A stretch of 64,000 nucleotides of DNA from Monomorium pharaonis (taxonomy: Eukaryota; Arthropoda; Insecta; Hymenoptera; Formicidae), in NCBI RefSeq assembly GCF_013373865.1, contig NC_050471.1, forward strand, positions 19,029,047 to 19,093,046, read 5' to 3'. Under the pieces are notes generated by a model, which made no database searches, was not told where the DNA came from, and saw only the letters and a list, made by a program, of their open reading frames with translations. Below, piece by piece: positions 49,501 through 61,700 of the stretch. The position numbers and the translations under genes are program-made. Each line of letters opens with the position of its first letter. Position 1 is the stretch's first letter.

Positions 49501-52029
49501 AAATAAATTAAGATATTACAAGTGAATAAATTAAAGAAACAAAGGAGTTAAATGATAAAACAATTACATCACAGTTTAACATGTCAACGGATTACAAAAA
49601 GATTTGGTAATCAGAAGTATGAAAATTGATTGGTAAAAATAGTTATAAAGTACATAACTGATTCTTGTTTCCGCATAAGAATAGTTTGAGTCCATAATTA
49701 ACTTTGTTGCTTTATTTGTAAAATGAAAGTTAAAATGTGATGTCAAATTTGTTATTTCTACCAGTTCTTATTGACTAAATTAATAACACATTAGACACAT
49801 TCAATAATCACCATGAAAGACTGCAATTTATCATAGAACTTGAAAAACCGTTGTCTCAACTTTTTTGATCTATCACTACAAATTTTTAACGATACTTTGT
49901 TGTTAGATTGATATCTTTCTCGGGTAGATATCTTTCATATTTCTCCAATTACCCGACCTGTCATAAGATTGGCATAATTTATGGGCTTGTTTATAGGGCT
50001 TTTGTTGTATCATAAATTCCACCAAAAAAACATAGGACTTTGTATAAACCTCTTATTAGGTAACAATTATACCCTTGACATAATTTTTAACAATATTTAA
50101 GACTAAAGAAATTACTTAACACCAGACTAATTTCTAGTTATTTGATTAATTTTGCATAATAAATTCTACTATTTTTTAACACCTTAATTTGCTTGTTATT
50201 TGGCCTCTATTTCTTGTTTTTAATTTTTTGTGTGGGTATTTTATATAGTTATAAGTACTTTAAGGCTCCTGGTCTTTCGCCGCAACCATATTGAATTTAT
50301 AACGTCAGAGATGAGAAATGACACGTTGACAACCATATTCTTACGTCTATGCCATTTGCAAATAAAAATAAATTTGATTCACAGGCGCAAAAATTGGATT
50401 GTCAACATATTTTGCCTAAGATATCACACATTTAGTATGGCTGCGGTCAGAAGTATTAAGTATTCAAAGTGCTTTATACATAATTAAATTCCGATTCTGA
50501 GTTTGGTTCTGTAAATAAATATTATTTATTTACAAAACCATTATTTCTGTATCGTAATGAAACTATGTAAATTTTCTTGAATATTCAAACTACTTATATT
50601 TAAAAAAAACAGTTTTATATTTTTGTCAAAAAATATATTTACTTTGTATTAAGTAATACAAAGTAATAATTTTTAATTTAAAGAAAGAAAATTGTTCCAA
50701 ATTTTTATTTTATTTTCAAATGCAATATAAAATAATCTAACTTTTTTATTATCTTTATTATTTTAAAAATATGTAAAATATACCTTTATATATCCTTAAA
50801 ATAAATTTTGATTTGAAATTAATTGAAAAACATAGTTTTGTTGCACTTTTATTTTCTGAAGTTTGTGAAACCTTTCTCCTTTTAAAAATTTATAACTAGG
50901 ACATTGTAATTTCAACATTTTTGTTAAGAAAAAATAGAGTCAACATTAATCGAATTTAAAAGAATTTGTTATTGAAAGAATATTTTGTTTTGAAATATTT
51001 TGTCGTAAATATCCATAGCGATATCATTCTTTACGATAAAGGTGTATCAATTTTTTATTACAATTTTTATATTAAATACAACATCAATAACTTAAGCTTG
51101 ATACCAAATTATTTTATATGGTAATCAAGAAAGCTAAGATTTCACGAAAGTGAGTCTATATCTACAAATTTATATCTTAGCTTTTAAACCTTTAGTTCGA
51201 TTTAATTCAATTTTTCTTCATCATAGAGCTGTCCTCTGGTTGTCCTTATCGCGTATTATTCGTACGTATCTGTTTTGTTGTTTTTATAACACATTTATCA
51301 AAAAAGGTTGTTAAGAAAAACGCCCTATTTATTTTGATAATTTGAAATGATTTCTATTTAATGATATTATAAATATTTAATTATTTTTCATATCTGAAAA
51401 GTTGTTCTTAAAATGATAATGCTAAATTCTAGTATCTGTTTTATTGAATAAAAAGAACAATAGAAAAAATAACACAAATGGCAAAAATTGACTAGTATAA
51501 GAATTAGTATACTATTTATATTTCTGATTTATTTTTTTATTTAATAATTATTTTTTTTCCCCCCATAAATACAACAATCAGGAAAGTGCAATAATCTTTT
51601 TCTAATAAAATTATCTATTTTTTGCATAGAAAAAGATTCTGAACATTCTGCATACGAGTATTAAAATGCTTGAAAAAATTTTAAGATATTGTCAGAATTG
51701 ACAATGGGTAAGTTAACATATTTTTTATATATTTTTGAAAATTAAATTAAATTAAAATTATTGGCTTATAAATTACTTAATTTCATTAAAAAGTACATAA
51801 ACAAAAAACTAATTAAGACTAGAAATTTTTAAACATCTGTCCTTCCTGGTTTTTAATTGATCAATTAAAACTTTTCCGAGCGGCACATATTAACTGGCCA
51901 ACAGTTAGCCAATATTGTATCAAGATTGACCAATGGTAGGCCAATGAACTGTGCTACTATTGGACGAATTACCTCGTCCCCTCCTATCCCTACTACCAGA
52001 ACAAGGAGTATATAAGGACAGTCACAATC
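49501..52029. other. AT-rich, no gene recognised
   Basis: 2.5 kb of AT-rich sequence. Possible retroelement non-coding sequence next to the motif at 49440, but no domain can be read on either strand. Confidence 0.45.
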
Positions 52030-52180
52030 CAAGAGTGCTCAATACAAGGAGTTCCTAGCCCTGATGATGCAAACTGTAACGTTTGCGAAATGTTGGCGCA
52101 ATGCAGTACCAGGACGTGGCATGTATCCGGAAGCTCTTTCTACTGGAAGCAACGTCAATGGCCGTAAAACCTTTAAGTCT
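52030..52180 (+). repeat. PLE terminal repeat fragment with hammerhead-like core
   Basis: CTGATGATGCAAAC, CGTTTGCGAAA and CAGTACCAGGACGTGGCATG match the PLE 1 ends at 9148-9210 and 10505-10620. GCAAAC pairs with GTTTGC between CTGATGA and GAAA. No PLE coding sequence adjoins. The next 680 bases (52181-52856) are AT-rich and empty. Confidence 0.6.
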
Positions 52181-52856
52181 AAAAAAACTAATTCTACTAA
52201 AAGCTATTTTTAAATTAAGTTAAAAAAAATTATAAAAAATAGTATTAGAAATTTGTAATTTTTTAAAGTCATTGATATCAGTCTTAACATAAACAATTAT
52301 AATATAAATTATTAAATAAATTTATTATTTTATCTGTAAATTGAAATATAAAATAACAAATATTTTGTGTTGGAATGTGTATTTTCTTTTATAATTTTTT
52401 ACTTTTATATAGATTTTTAACTTAGGAAAAAATTAATAAGTTAACATTTGTGTTTTAAAAATAACTAGTTAAAATTAAAAATTATTTAAAATTAAAAAAA
52501 CAAGTTAAAAATTATTAATGTTTAATAAGTTAAAAACTTTTAACTTTATGTAACTTAACTTTTTAACAAATTACTATCTAACACTGGATATATATTTGGA
52601 TGGATAGTATATTTTATTTTGACATATTTGGATATGAAGTATAAAACATCTCCTATTTATTTTTTGATCTTTTTATGCACAGAATAATTGAGATGAATTA
52701 ATTCCAAAAAACACGTAATTGCTTTTAAAAAAAGTGTAATTATTTATTGCAACTTGCATAAATTTTCGTATCCTGTACATACTTTTAAAATTTCTTCAGA
52801 GTGATATTAAAACATAAAAAATAAGAAAATGGATGAATTTTCTTCCACGTATTATG

Positions 52857-53133
52857 TTAATCGCTGGAGGTCACACCTCCATCCAATCGCACATCGGCCA
52901 CACGGGTGCAATTTGAGATTTTGGATTTTTAAGTTTTATATAATAACTTTATGTGTAATTATTCAAATCAAACTCAATTGTGTATTTTATAGAGACAAAA
53001 TTTTCCGTAGAATTTGATAGAAATACTTGTAGAAGTAAAAAATGTCATTAATATAAAAAAATTACAATTTTTAAAACATGATTTTCAATTTTTGCTAGTC
53101 CCAATTCGCACTAATGTGGCCTCCAGGGGTTAA
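52857..53133. mobile_element. 277-bp TTAA-type MITE
   Basis: TTAATCGCTGGAGGTCACAC at 52857 mirrors GTGGCCTCCAGGGGTTAA ending at 53133. It is a deletion derivative of the element at 48000-49302, sharing its left 240 bases and right tip. Confidence 0.75.
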
Positions 53134-54053
53134 AATTAATTTATTTAATATTATTTGTGTTTTATAGTATAAAAGATTAAAATATGGAATAAACTTTTAT
53201 TTTTTATTTTAATAAAACATTTTGTATTGTATATTTTATTGATTATATTATTTTAATTTTATATTACACATTACACAATAATTATGTTATTTCTTGTGTC
53301 GAAATTGAATAAAAAATTTTATACCATCTTGCAGTGCATTTTTGTAATAGTTACATATAACGAGATTATTAACTAAGATTTTTTAATCTACTCTGCTTAC
53401 AACCAAATGTAAACACGCAGTGAATTACTCCAGCAGTTATACTGGCGTATAGAAAGATATTTGGACGTGTGCGTTCTTACATAGCCAGTTACATAGCTAT
53501 TTTATAACAATTACTCACTTTATGCTTATGCGCGCTTCTTGATTATATCATATATGATATAATTTTTACTAACTAATTTCCATTTGAAGTAAATATTTAA
53601 ATTGGCAATGCCCATAATTTGTAAATGATGAAGGATAAATAAGTCATTTCACACATATCTTATAAAAATCTTGCTTTGTATTTTCAAACCTTTTAATCAT
53701 AAAATGTTATGTTAATGAATTTTGTAAAATATGTCAACAAATATCGACAATAAAATATCAAATTTCGAAAAGTCCAAGATACACATAAAAGTAGTATCAA
53801 AGCATTTAATTTCGATCAAATTGAAGTACATAATTTATTAACAAGCATTTATTTATTTATTGTCACTTAATTTTGGCCAGCTAAGAAAAAAGTTTAATCT
53901 AGCAGCGCCATATCAGCCAAAAAATAATGTAAAAGATATTAGAAGATTCTTAAAAAAATTCTTACCCTGATATTTATTTTTCTTCAAGACGTACAAATGT
54001 TAATCTATCTGTAGATTAATGTAAGTATTAAGGTAAGTATTTCCAAATAATAG
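53134..54053. other. AT-rich, nothing recognised
   Basis: AT-rich spacer with no element ends or coding signal. Confidence 0.5.
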
Positions 54054-54991
54054 TACATGTAACGGACCGTATTTTCTACGCGACTTTTTAATTCGCCGGG
54101 GATCGGGTGTAGGAAAGAGACAATAGACTTCGGTTTTTAGTAAAACGACAGAAATAATATATTTTAACTTGAAACGTATTTACAATATATACAGATGAAT
54201 ACAATGATGTATGTACAGCGCGTTGCTCGGTCGTATCAGCTGTTTTTCCCCACTCGTGTGGATAGCCCAGTGGGGGTCGCGGCGACGAGCCGGCGGGCAA
54301 TGCCCCAAGACGCGTAGCGATGTTTCGTGGCGCGGTGAAGTGAGCGGTACGACGCGCGTAATCGCCGGTGCCTCGAGATCGGTGGTGCGCGGTACGCGGT
54401 GTGACGTGCGGTGATTTTGACTTGCGTCTGGTGATCGAGGAAAAGGCGCCGGTCGATCTCTCGAGGGAGACGGAGAACTCTCCACCCCGTTTTTGTTCGA
54501 GCCGGATGATCGGGCGGTCCACGGAAATATCCGTAGTCGAGAATTCTCGGCGAAGGCGGAGGACGCTCTACCCTCGTGTACGGAATCGAGAATGCGATCG
54601 GCACCGAGAGCTATCGGTTAAGGCAGAGAACGCTCTACCCTACTTGTCGTATCGCAGGAATCTTCTCAGGATCGTACTCTGGTCGGGATCGGACTACCAG
54701 CGTACGGTTCGGAACGAGAAGTGTCGCAGCCTCCACCGGAGCGGCTTTTTATACCCGCTCGGGTGGAAGATCGGGGATCCTCGTGGATCTTCGGGTTTCC
54801 CCGCGCCTGCTCCCCCCTTCATGGAGGTTGGGAGAGCGCGGGGAAATACGCGGAGCGGAGACGGTGATCGTCTCGACGCTTTTTTTGTGCGGCATTTAGG
54901 ACGGGCCGATGCCCGTTTCGCGGCTCGGCGGGTGTTCGGCCGGGCCGTACGCGGTCGGTGGTGCCGGCGGACGGGAGGTTCGTTACATACA
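54054..54991 (-). mobile_element. 930-bp solo LTR, gypsy-like
   Basis: TGTAACGG (54058) to CGTTACA (54987) flanked by TACA on both sides (54054-54057, 54988-54991). The core is GC-rich. On minus, a TATAAAAAG box lies near 54748-54756, indicating minus orientation. Direct repeats such as AACGCTCTACCCT occur inside. The several overlapping ORFs follow from the GC content. Related to the LTR-like block at 13853 by its start and TATA context. Confidence 0.75.
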
Positions 54992-55399
54992 TTATTAGAT
55001 ATAACTAAGACATAAAGTCGGCCTTTTGTGCACGAGTGCGGGGAATGCTTACATACACACGTGCAAAACGCCTCAGTAGTCCAAAATTCTAGAAGGATGG
55101 CCAAAAATAATATTTTCGAGTTTTCAGATTCTTTAAACCGTATAGAATATTATCTGAAATGTTCCATGAATCAATATCTATAATTGTTATTTTATAAAAA
55201 TGCATTGGTAATGTAAAAATATTTTTTTTAAGTCAGATATTTTTATACTCACGTTCTATACTATTTTACAACTATGATATCGCGCATTGTCTTTTTTTAC
55301 AATACTTTGATTTACAAACAATATTTTATTTTATAAACTTTATTGGGTTGAATGACAACTTAATAAGAAACAGACAAAATGTAAAGAGCTTGTTAATGC
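54992..55399. other. spacer before copia, nothing recognised
   Basis: Mixed then AT-rich sequence. It ends with AATGC, the copia target duplication. Confidence 0.5.
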
Positions 55400-55641
55400 T
55401 GTTAAGAATTTAAATATAAATTTAAATTGAAAAAAAAAAAAAATTTCTATAGGCTGGTTCGAAGCATCACTCAATATGTATTGTCATGAGGTGTAAGCGT
55501 GTCCAATGCGTGAACCATGTTATTCTATAAGCTCGACACAGTCGTACGTAAGCAGTTGCTGGATTCAGACGTTAAATGTATAGACTTCGTCTCGTCAATA
55601 AAATCATATTTGTTCTTTGAGTAAAAGAAAAAGTCTCAACA
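55400..55641 (+). repeat. copia 5' LTR
   Basis: 242 bp, TGTTAAGAATTTAAAT to GTCTCAACA. It differs from the 3' LTR by a few substitutions and small indels. Confidence 0.93.
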
Positions 55642-55656
55642 GGTTATGGGCCCAGC
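55642..55656 (+). other. copia primer-binding site
   Basis: GGTTATGGGCCCAGC directly after the 5' LTR matches the internal initiator-Met tRNA fragment used by copia-type elements (family knowledge). Confidence 0.75.
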
Positions 55657-55738
55657 ATAACGCATTAGAGAAGCATAAGTTACTCAAGTAAAGTTAGAGT
55701 GATACTAGGTATATCGGCTGTCAATCCTAAGAACGTCA

Positions 55739-56898
55739 ATGATGGATGCGGGTGCACTCAAGATTAAAAAGCTGCGAGATGCAGAAAATTGGCAGCAGTG
55801 GCGTTTTATAGTGGAAACTTTGTTGGATAGTGATGACCTCCTAGGAGTGTGCAACGGGACCGTACCTATTCCCGTGAAGGAAGATGAGAAGGCAGCATGG
55901 AATAAAGCCAATAAGGCTGCGAAAAAGCTGATAGTTACAACCATTGAAAGCAAGCCGTTGCAGTTAATCATGGGATGTGAGAATGCAACGAAAATGTGGA
56001 AGAAATTGCACAATATTTATGATTTGAAAAGTGAAGAAAGTTTGTTGCTTACACAGAAGCAATTCTTTGATTTTCAGTGGAACGTTAGTGAAAACGTAGC
56101 AACGAACATTTCAAATGTTCAGCAAATAGCCAGCAAACTAAAGTCGCTAGGGAGCGATGTAACGGATTCAATGTTGATATCTAGAATCCTCTCGACCTTG
56201 CCTCAGGAGTACGCTCATTTCCACAGTGCTTGGGAAAGCACAGTAGGTGCGAAGAGGACAATAGATAATCTGCTGACAAGGTTAATAACCGAAGAGGTAC
56301 GACTACAAAGGAGTTCGACAACGTCGGAGAGCGAAACGCAGGCATTGCTCTCTAAATCAAAAGTAAATAAGTCAGGAGCAAAGATGAGTCCCGATAAACG
56401 ATATAATTACGATAAACGGTATAATGACAACAAGTTCAAGAAGCGAGGTTATAATTGTGGAAAGCCGGATCATATGCAGAAAAACTGTCCTGGATGTTTT
56501 AAATGTGGTGGCAAAAATCATATAGCTAGAAATTGTTATGTCAGTGAAGCTCGCAAGAGCGAGAATAGAAGAGGGAAGGAGTTTAAGCAACCGCAAAAGC
56601 AAGCGTTCATGGTACGAGTCGACGAGAAATACAGTGAGGAGCATTGGCTGATCGACTCAGGTGCGTCCGATCACATGACTAGCAGGGGTTCATTGAATAC
56701 AAGCAATTTGGAACACCAACAACGATTCGAGTTGGCAACGATGCAGTCGTATCAGCGCTTGGGAGCGGTAACATCGACGTGCAGATGCGTGTTAGAGAAA
56801 GATGGTATGATGCGCGATTATATGATGTATTGTACGCGCCGGGCTTGAATCAAAATTTATTTTCTGTAAAAATGACCGCAAAAAAGGGCGTTGATATG
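55739..56898 (+). pseudogene. copia gag and protease
   Basis: The frame from ATG 55739 has a copia gag: LRDAENWQQWRF near the start, MWKKLHNIYDL, and a coat region to about residue 210. Two zinc knuckles follow; the second (CFKCGGKNHIARNC) is intact, but the first has lost its first Cys (GYNCGKPDHMQKNC). Protease WLIDSGASDHMT with its catalytic Asp lies at 56645-56680. Soon after 56770 a frameshift moves the continuation (DVLYAPGLNQNLFSV) to another frame. It is cut at 56898 by the solo LTR insertion. Confidence 0.92.
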
Positions 56899-58178
56899 TG
56901 TTCGGGAATTGCGACGTATTTGAAAGAAAGGGAACAAAAAATAAATATTCCCAAGCCAGGTGATTCCGGGAGAAAGACAGTTTGCCCCCCCCAACCCCCG
57001 TCGCGACAAGCCGGCGTCTTGACCGACCGATGTCTGACGACGAGTCAATCGCGAACCAATAAGGTTCCATTCTTCGAGGTCCCAAGAGGGGATAATTGCC
57101 CTTTCCACGAGACATGCAAGTGCGTGCTGCGGCTTCGCTCTTCACTTTTCGTAAGGACAGCATAGAGTTAACAGTTGTGAGTGCCACGTGTTCAATCCTA
57201 GACTACAATAGGAAGGCAGATCCGCTGCAGATCAGAAGCACGTGGAAGATATTCAATCGATGCCATCCTTCAGAGCCAGAACCAAGTGATTCATAAGGAA
57301 TTCCACCTGGTAGCTGTTCAAGCAGGAAACTCTTCCTGATAGCAGTCGATGCAGATTTGACAACAATCATCAAGGCTCTAGTTAAGAGTGCAAGGTATTC
57401 GCCACCTCTCCAGATCATTTCGGTTGAGCCCTCAAGAAAGCTTCAATCCTGACAAGCAGGACAGGGCTCAGCCAAGAGGTGGTTTTCTATCTGTCTGATT
57501 TGCTACTCGAAGTTCATGAGCGTGCAATGCTTTTCATTTCATATTCATGCCTTGCGGGTTGAATCCTAACATGTGGTAAAGGGATAGTGAATTGCCGGCA
57601 AACGCTCACTTTCACATGCGTCGCAAGTATGTACTAATTCTGGTACCTGCAATTGTGCTGCTATGCCAAAGCTATTTCTATTTCTGCATACTAGATTAAT
57701 TCTTATGTTAACCCTAATTAAGGCAAAGATACTGTGAAACTCTGTGAGTGAACATTATTAATTTAGTTACGCTAATTTTACTTTTCTTTACTTCAACTAC
57801 CTAACGAGATTCGTCATGTAAATACTCGATTACTGTTAACGTGGATGCTAACTATTACTTATTTTGTGAGACTTACCGTACTTATGTAAATTAATTGTTT
57901 TTTAGTCATAATCTATGTGCAACTGTAAGGTGGCGTTTGATGATTTGTCAACGACGACGATTCTAAGATGTATGCCAAGTTAACGTTACGTTATCAATAT
58001 TGAATTACTTAAATCTTAAGCTTTTTTTTTTGTTCCGGTTTCTTAATTATTTAGTAAAAGAAGTATAGAATTACATTGGTTAACAATCAAATTATTTTCA
58101 AGGTTTTCTTTTTTTTCATTTCATGCAACCTCATTCCTTGACCATACCATCGTACAAATTACTTAATTAAACAATATG
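56894..58178. mobile_element. 1,275-bp solo LTR inserted in copia
   Basis: TGTTCGGGAATTGCGACG (56899) to TTAATTAAACA (58173) with target duplication ATATG (56894-56898, 58174-58178). Removing it with one ATATG keeps the copia reading frame across the junction (GTT GAT ATG GCC ATG). No internal genes. The TGTTCGGGAA start and 5-bp duplication are as in BEL/Pao LTRs, a tentative assignment. Short ORFs inside are not coding. Confidence 0.85.
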
Positions 58179-58800
58179 GCCATGACAAATAGAGGGAAAA
58201 TGTGTACGTTTTATAAAAACGGTAATATAGTTGCAACCGGTTTAAAAATTGGAGAGCTATCGAATTGATATGCGAGTAGTTCTTCCAAAAAATACGAATG
58301 TGGCAAGCGCGATCGACACCCTGCAATTATGGCATGAAAGACTTGCACATCAGAATAAAAAACACGTAAAAAGTTTTTTAAAGAATTTAAATATTAATGT
58401 AGAAGTAGACAATAAATTTTGTGATGCATGTGCTTACGGGAAGCAACATCGTACAATGTTTGGTAGAAACACTGCTAAGGCTAAAGAGCCACGAGAAAAA
58501 ATTTATTCGGATGTGTGTGGGCCTATGGGTGTGGATTCTCTTGGCAAAAGACGATACTATGTTGTTTTTAAAGATTATTATAGAACTGTGTATTTCTTGA
58601 CAAATAAATCAGAAGTAAAATTAAAAATAGAACATTATTGTAATGAGATTAGAACGCAATTTGGACACGACATTAAATAATTAGTTACAGACGATGGTCG
58701 TGAGTACACTGACAAAGATGTTAATGAATTTCTTAGTAAAAGGGGAATAAAGCATACGGTAACTACCGTATACACTCGAACAGAATGCTGAGAGGGAGAA
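58174..58800 (+). pseudogene. copia pre-integrase and integrase core, N-terminal part
   Basis: LWHERLAHQNKKHV and CDACAYGKQHR form the zinc-binding pre-integrase motif. IYSDVCGPMG carries the first catalytic Asp and LVTDDGREYT the second. A frameshift lies near 58252 and a TAA stop at 58678-58680 sits just before the second motif. Another frameshift and stop near 58785 precede the third acidic residue. Confidence 0.9.
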
Positions 58801-59482
58801 TAGAATTGTTATGGAAGCAGCGCGATCGGTTTTGTATGCGCAAAATAACATGTCTGAATTTTTGTGGGCAGAGACAGTTAACTATGTAGTTCATGTATTA
58901 AATAGAAGTGGCCCAACTAAAGTTGAAAATAAAACGCCGTATGAGTTGTGGCATGGTAATTCAATCAATGTAAAATATTTTAAAGTATTTGGCACCGAAT
59001 GTTATATAGACATACCGAAAGAAAAACGGCAAAAGCTAAATAAGAAAGCAATGAAAGGTTACTTAGTAGGGTATTTAGAAGACTTGAAAGGTTACAGAGT
59101 ATATGTACCAGAAAAGAGAGATGTAAAAATTACGAGAGATGTTCAGTTTAAAAGTGAAAAACTGTCAACTGCGTATATAGAAATTGAAACTATAAGCCCA
59201 CAAAAAGAACCGTTAAATGTATCGCGAAAAACTAAAACTATAAGTCCAAAGAAAGAACCGTTAAATGTATCGCGAGAAAGTATTTATGACGACGCGGAAT
59301 ATTTACAAGTCGACACAGAAGATAACAATGAAAAAACGCGAACACTATGTGATAGAACGAAAGTGAGAAAACCAAGCTGGTATGGCAGTCCGTGCGCGAA
59401 TATTGCGGAAGTAGTTCCAAGAAATTACAATGAAGCGATTAATTCAAGAGTCCAAAAATTGGATTATTGCAATGAATGTTGA
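58790..59482 (+). pseudogene. copia integrase C-terminal half
   Basis: Continues with AERENR-type codons (third catalytic Glu), EAARSVLYAQNNMSEFLWAE, HVLNRSGPTKVENKTPYELW, KYFKVFGTECYIDIPKEKR and KGYLVGYLEDLKGYRVYVPEKR, the usual copia integrase C-terminus. A 29-residue segment built on TISPKKEPLNVSR is repeated twice near 59190-59275. A frameshift near 59440 leads into the reverse transcriptase. Confidence 0.9.
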
Positions 59483-59775
59483 GTTAAATTCATTAAAGGA
59501 GAATAATACTTGGCAATTAGTAGATAAACCGAAGAACGCGAAAGTTTTAGGAAATCGTTGGGTATTCAGAAAGAAAGAATGCGATGAAAAAGTTAAATAC
59601 AAAGCAAGATTAGTAATAAAAGATTGTTCACAACGCGAAGTTATAGACTATATCGAGACTTTTAGTCCAGTCGTGCGATATGATACACTGCGAATAATAT
59701 TGAGTGTAGCGGCAAGTAATAAGCTAAAAATGCGACAATTTGATGTAAAAACAGCTTTTTTGTATAGTCCTTTAA
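59416..59775 (+). pseudogene. copia reverse transcriptase, first part
   Basis: The copia start with NNTWQLVDKPKNAKVLGNRW, KARLVIKDCSQREVIDY, ETFSPVVRYDTLRIILS and FDVKTAFLY, whose Asp is the first catalytic residue. Cut at 59775 by a TTAA element. Confidence 0.92.
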
Positions 59776-60334
59776 GGGGATGCTGGAGTTGTCTGTTTTA
59801 CCAACAAAAAGATAGTAATTTTTGTTTAACAATATCTTTTTATTTCTTTTATAGATTTGGAAATCCTCCAGAATAAAAGAATACGCATTGCTATCAGTCT
59901 GTGGAGTGGAATTTCCTCTAAAAACGAGAAAAAATTGTTAATTTGCTGTCACATCATAACAATGTTTGCTTAATATAAAAGATCTACAGTTTGTACCTAC
60001 GAAATTCGTATTCATATACTAGTAGACGACGAGAACAAATAGTGTCGAGTTTTGAAAATTAGATTTTAGTGCCTAATTAAGACAAAATTGTGAAACGAAA
60101 ATTTAGGTTATATACGCGTAAAAAGTCGATAAGTTGAGCAATAAAAAAAAAATTTTTTTGTCCTCGATATAAAGTCCAATTCACAGATGGATATTAATAT
60201 GTGTACTTTAATTCTGGAAAAGAATTTCCAAATTTATAAAAGAGATATATACGAAATCTCATTAATGATGTGCATGAATGACTCTACATTATCGACCTCG
60301 ATCAAGTTTGAGAGGCAGTCCAGCATCGCCTTAA
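59772..60334. mobile_element. 555-bp TTAA (piggyBac-like) MITE in copia
   Basis: GGGGATGCTGGAG at 59776 mirrors CAGTCCAGCATCGCC ending at 60330. TTAA at 59772-59775 and 60331-60334. Removing it restores the copia frame (AGT CCT TTA AAG GAA GAG). Tips resemble those of the element at 13298-14589. Confidence 0.88.
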
Positions 60335-60600
60335 AGGAAGAGATTTTTATGAGTCAGCCAGAAGGCTTTGAAAATGGTACGAATTAGGTGTGCAAGTTAA
60401 TAAAAACCATATATAGTTTGAAACAAGCACCCAGATGTTGGGGCATATTTTCAGAAATTCCTATTAGATTGCAATTTAAGGGAGAGTAAAGCCGATCCAT
60501 GTTTGTACTATAGAAAGAAACGTGATAAAACTTTGATAATAGCTCTATGAGTAGATGATGGCTTAGTGTTAGGATCATGCGAAAAAGAGATTGATGAGTT
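60331..60600 (+). pseudogene. copia reverse transcriptase, second part
   Basis: EEIFMSQPEGFENG and YSLKQAPRCW are standard copia motifs. The YVDD box near 60550 reads with a stop in place of Tyr (TGA GTA GAT GAT). Another stop lies at 60388. Cut at 60600 by the AGACGTC foldback. Confidence 0.9.
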
Positions 60601-61700
60601 TCCAGACAACACGCATGTCTAAAAGACATCTTTAAGACATCTTAAAAGCGACATCTTTGAGACTTTACCAAAAGACGTCTTTATGACGTCTTAAAATCGT
60701 CTTATTTTAGACGTCTCTCTTAAGACGTTTAAAATACGTCTTTTTTAAAGACATCTTATTTGAGACGCCATTTAGACGTACCGTCTTTACGACGTCTTAG
60801 AAAAACGTTTTTAAGACGTCGAATGACGCACATAACCAAATCTGCCATGCGATCAAGTTGATCGACGTGCTTATCCCGTATCAATTTTTTGAACTCTCGC
60901 ACGTATCGCGCGTGTGTTGGGACGGTTTGCTGTGTAACGCAGCCGAGTGTGGATACGTTAATACAACACAATTTTTTAACTCTTGTACGTATCGCGTGTG
61001 TAGGCTGTTATTGGAGATAATTAACCTTTCTGACAACGTTTCTGACAACAGTTTGACAATTAATAAACTGGATAATAATAGTGTTGCGCTTAAGTTGTTG
61101 TAAAATGTGACTGAATCCAGCATCTCTGTAAAATTCTGTAATTTCCAATCACAAAAACATGAAATAAAATTAAATATATAAATAAAATTTTTTATTCATA
61201 AAAAAATTTTTTTAATAAAATAAAAATAATAAAATATAAGTATAAAGTATTTCATTTAAAATAATTAAAAATAAAAAATAATAAACCTATACTAGCTTTT
61301 GGAATCTCTGGCGGAAAAATTTTCTACAAAATTCTGAAGAACTACAAAAATTTACAAAAATGTGTTTCAAATTTAGCATTTTTCTGTAGAAACTACAAAA
61401 AAATGGTCGAGTTGGAACACTTTTGTAAATTTTTGTAGTTTTTTAGAATTTCGTAGAAATTTTTTCGCCAAAGATGTCTAAAATAATTTTTATATAAGAC
61501 AAAACGTCATAAATTTGACAAAAATAGAACGTCTATAAAACGTCATAAATAAAAAAATTAGACGTCTTTCAGACGTCTTAAATCGAGTCATAAGACGTCT
61601 TAAAGACGTTTAAAAGACGTCTTTCTGGTAGTTTTATAAGACGTCTTATAGAAATATAAGACTCTTCTAGACGTCTTTAAGACGTCATAATGTTCTCTGG
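60601..61700. mobile_element. 1.1-kb AGACGTC-rich foldback in copia
   Basis: CCAGACAACACGCATG (60602) mirrors CATAATGTTCTCTGG (61700). GTT occurs on both sides (60598-60600, 61701-61703), and its removal restores the copia frame (GAT GAG TTC CTT TGC). Outer parts are packed with AAGACGTCTT-type palindromic words (60620-60830 and 61490-61690). The middle has unrelated sequence and inverted CTACAAAA/TTTTGTAG words near 61330-61440. Confidence 0.85.

Noticed and set aside
54088..55104. ORFs up to 215 codons around the 54-kb LTR
   Set aside because: They lie within a bounded solo LTR with TACA duplications; composition-driven and overlapping.
56857..57418. Coding ORFs inside the copia insertion
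   Set aside because: They lie in a solo LTR with an ATATG target duplication and show no domain.
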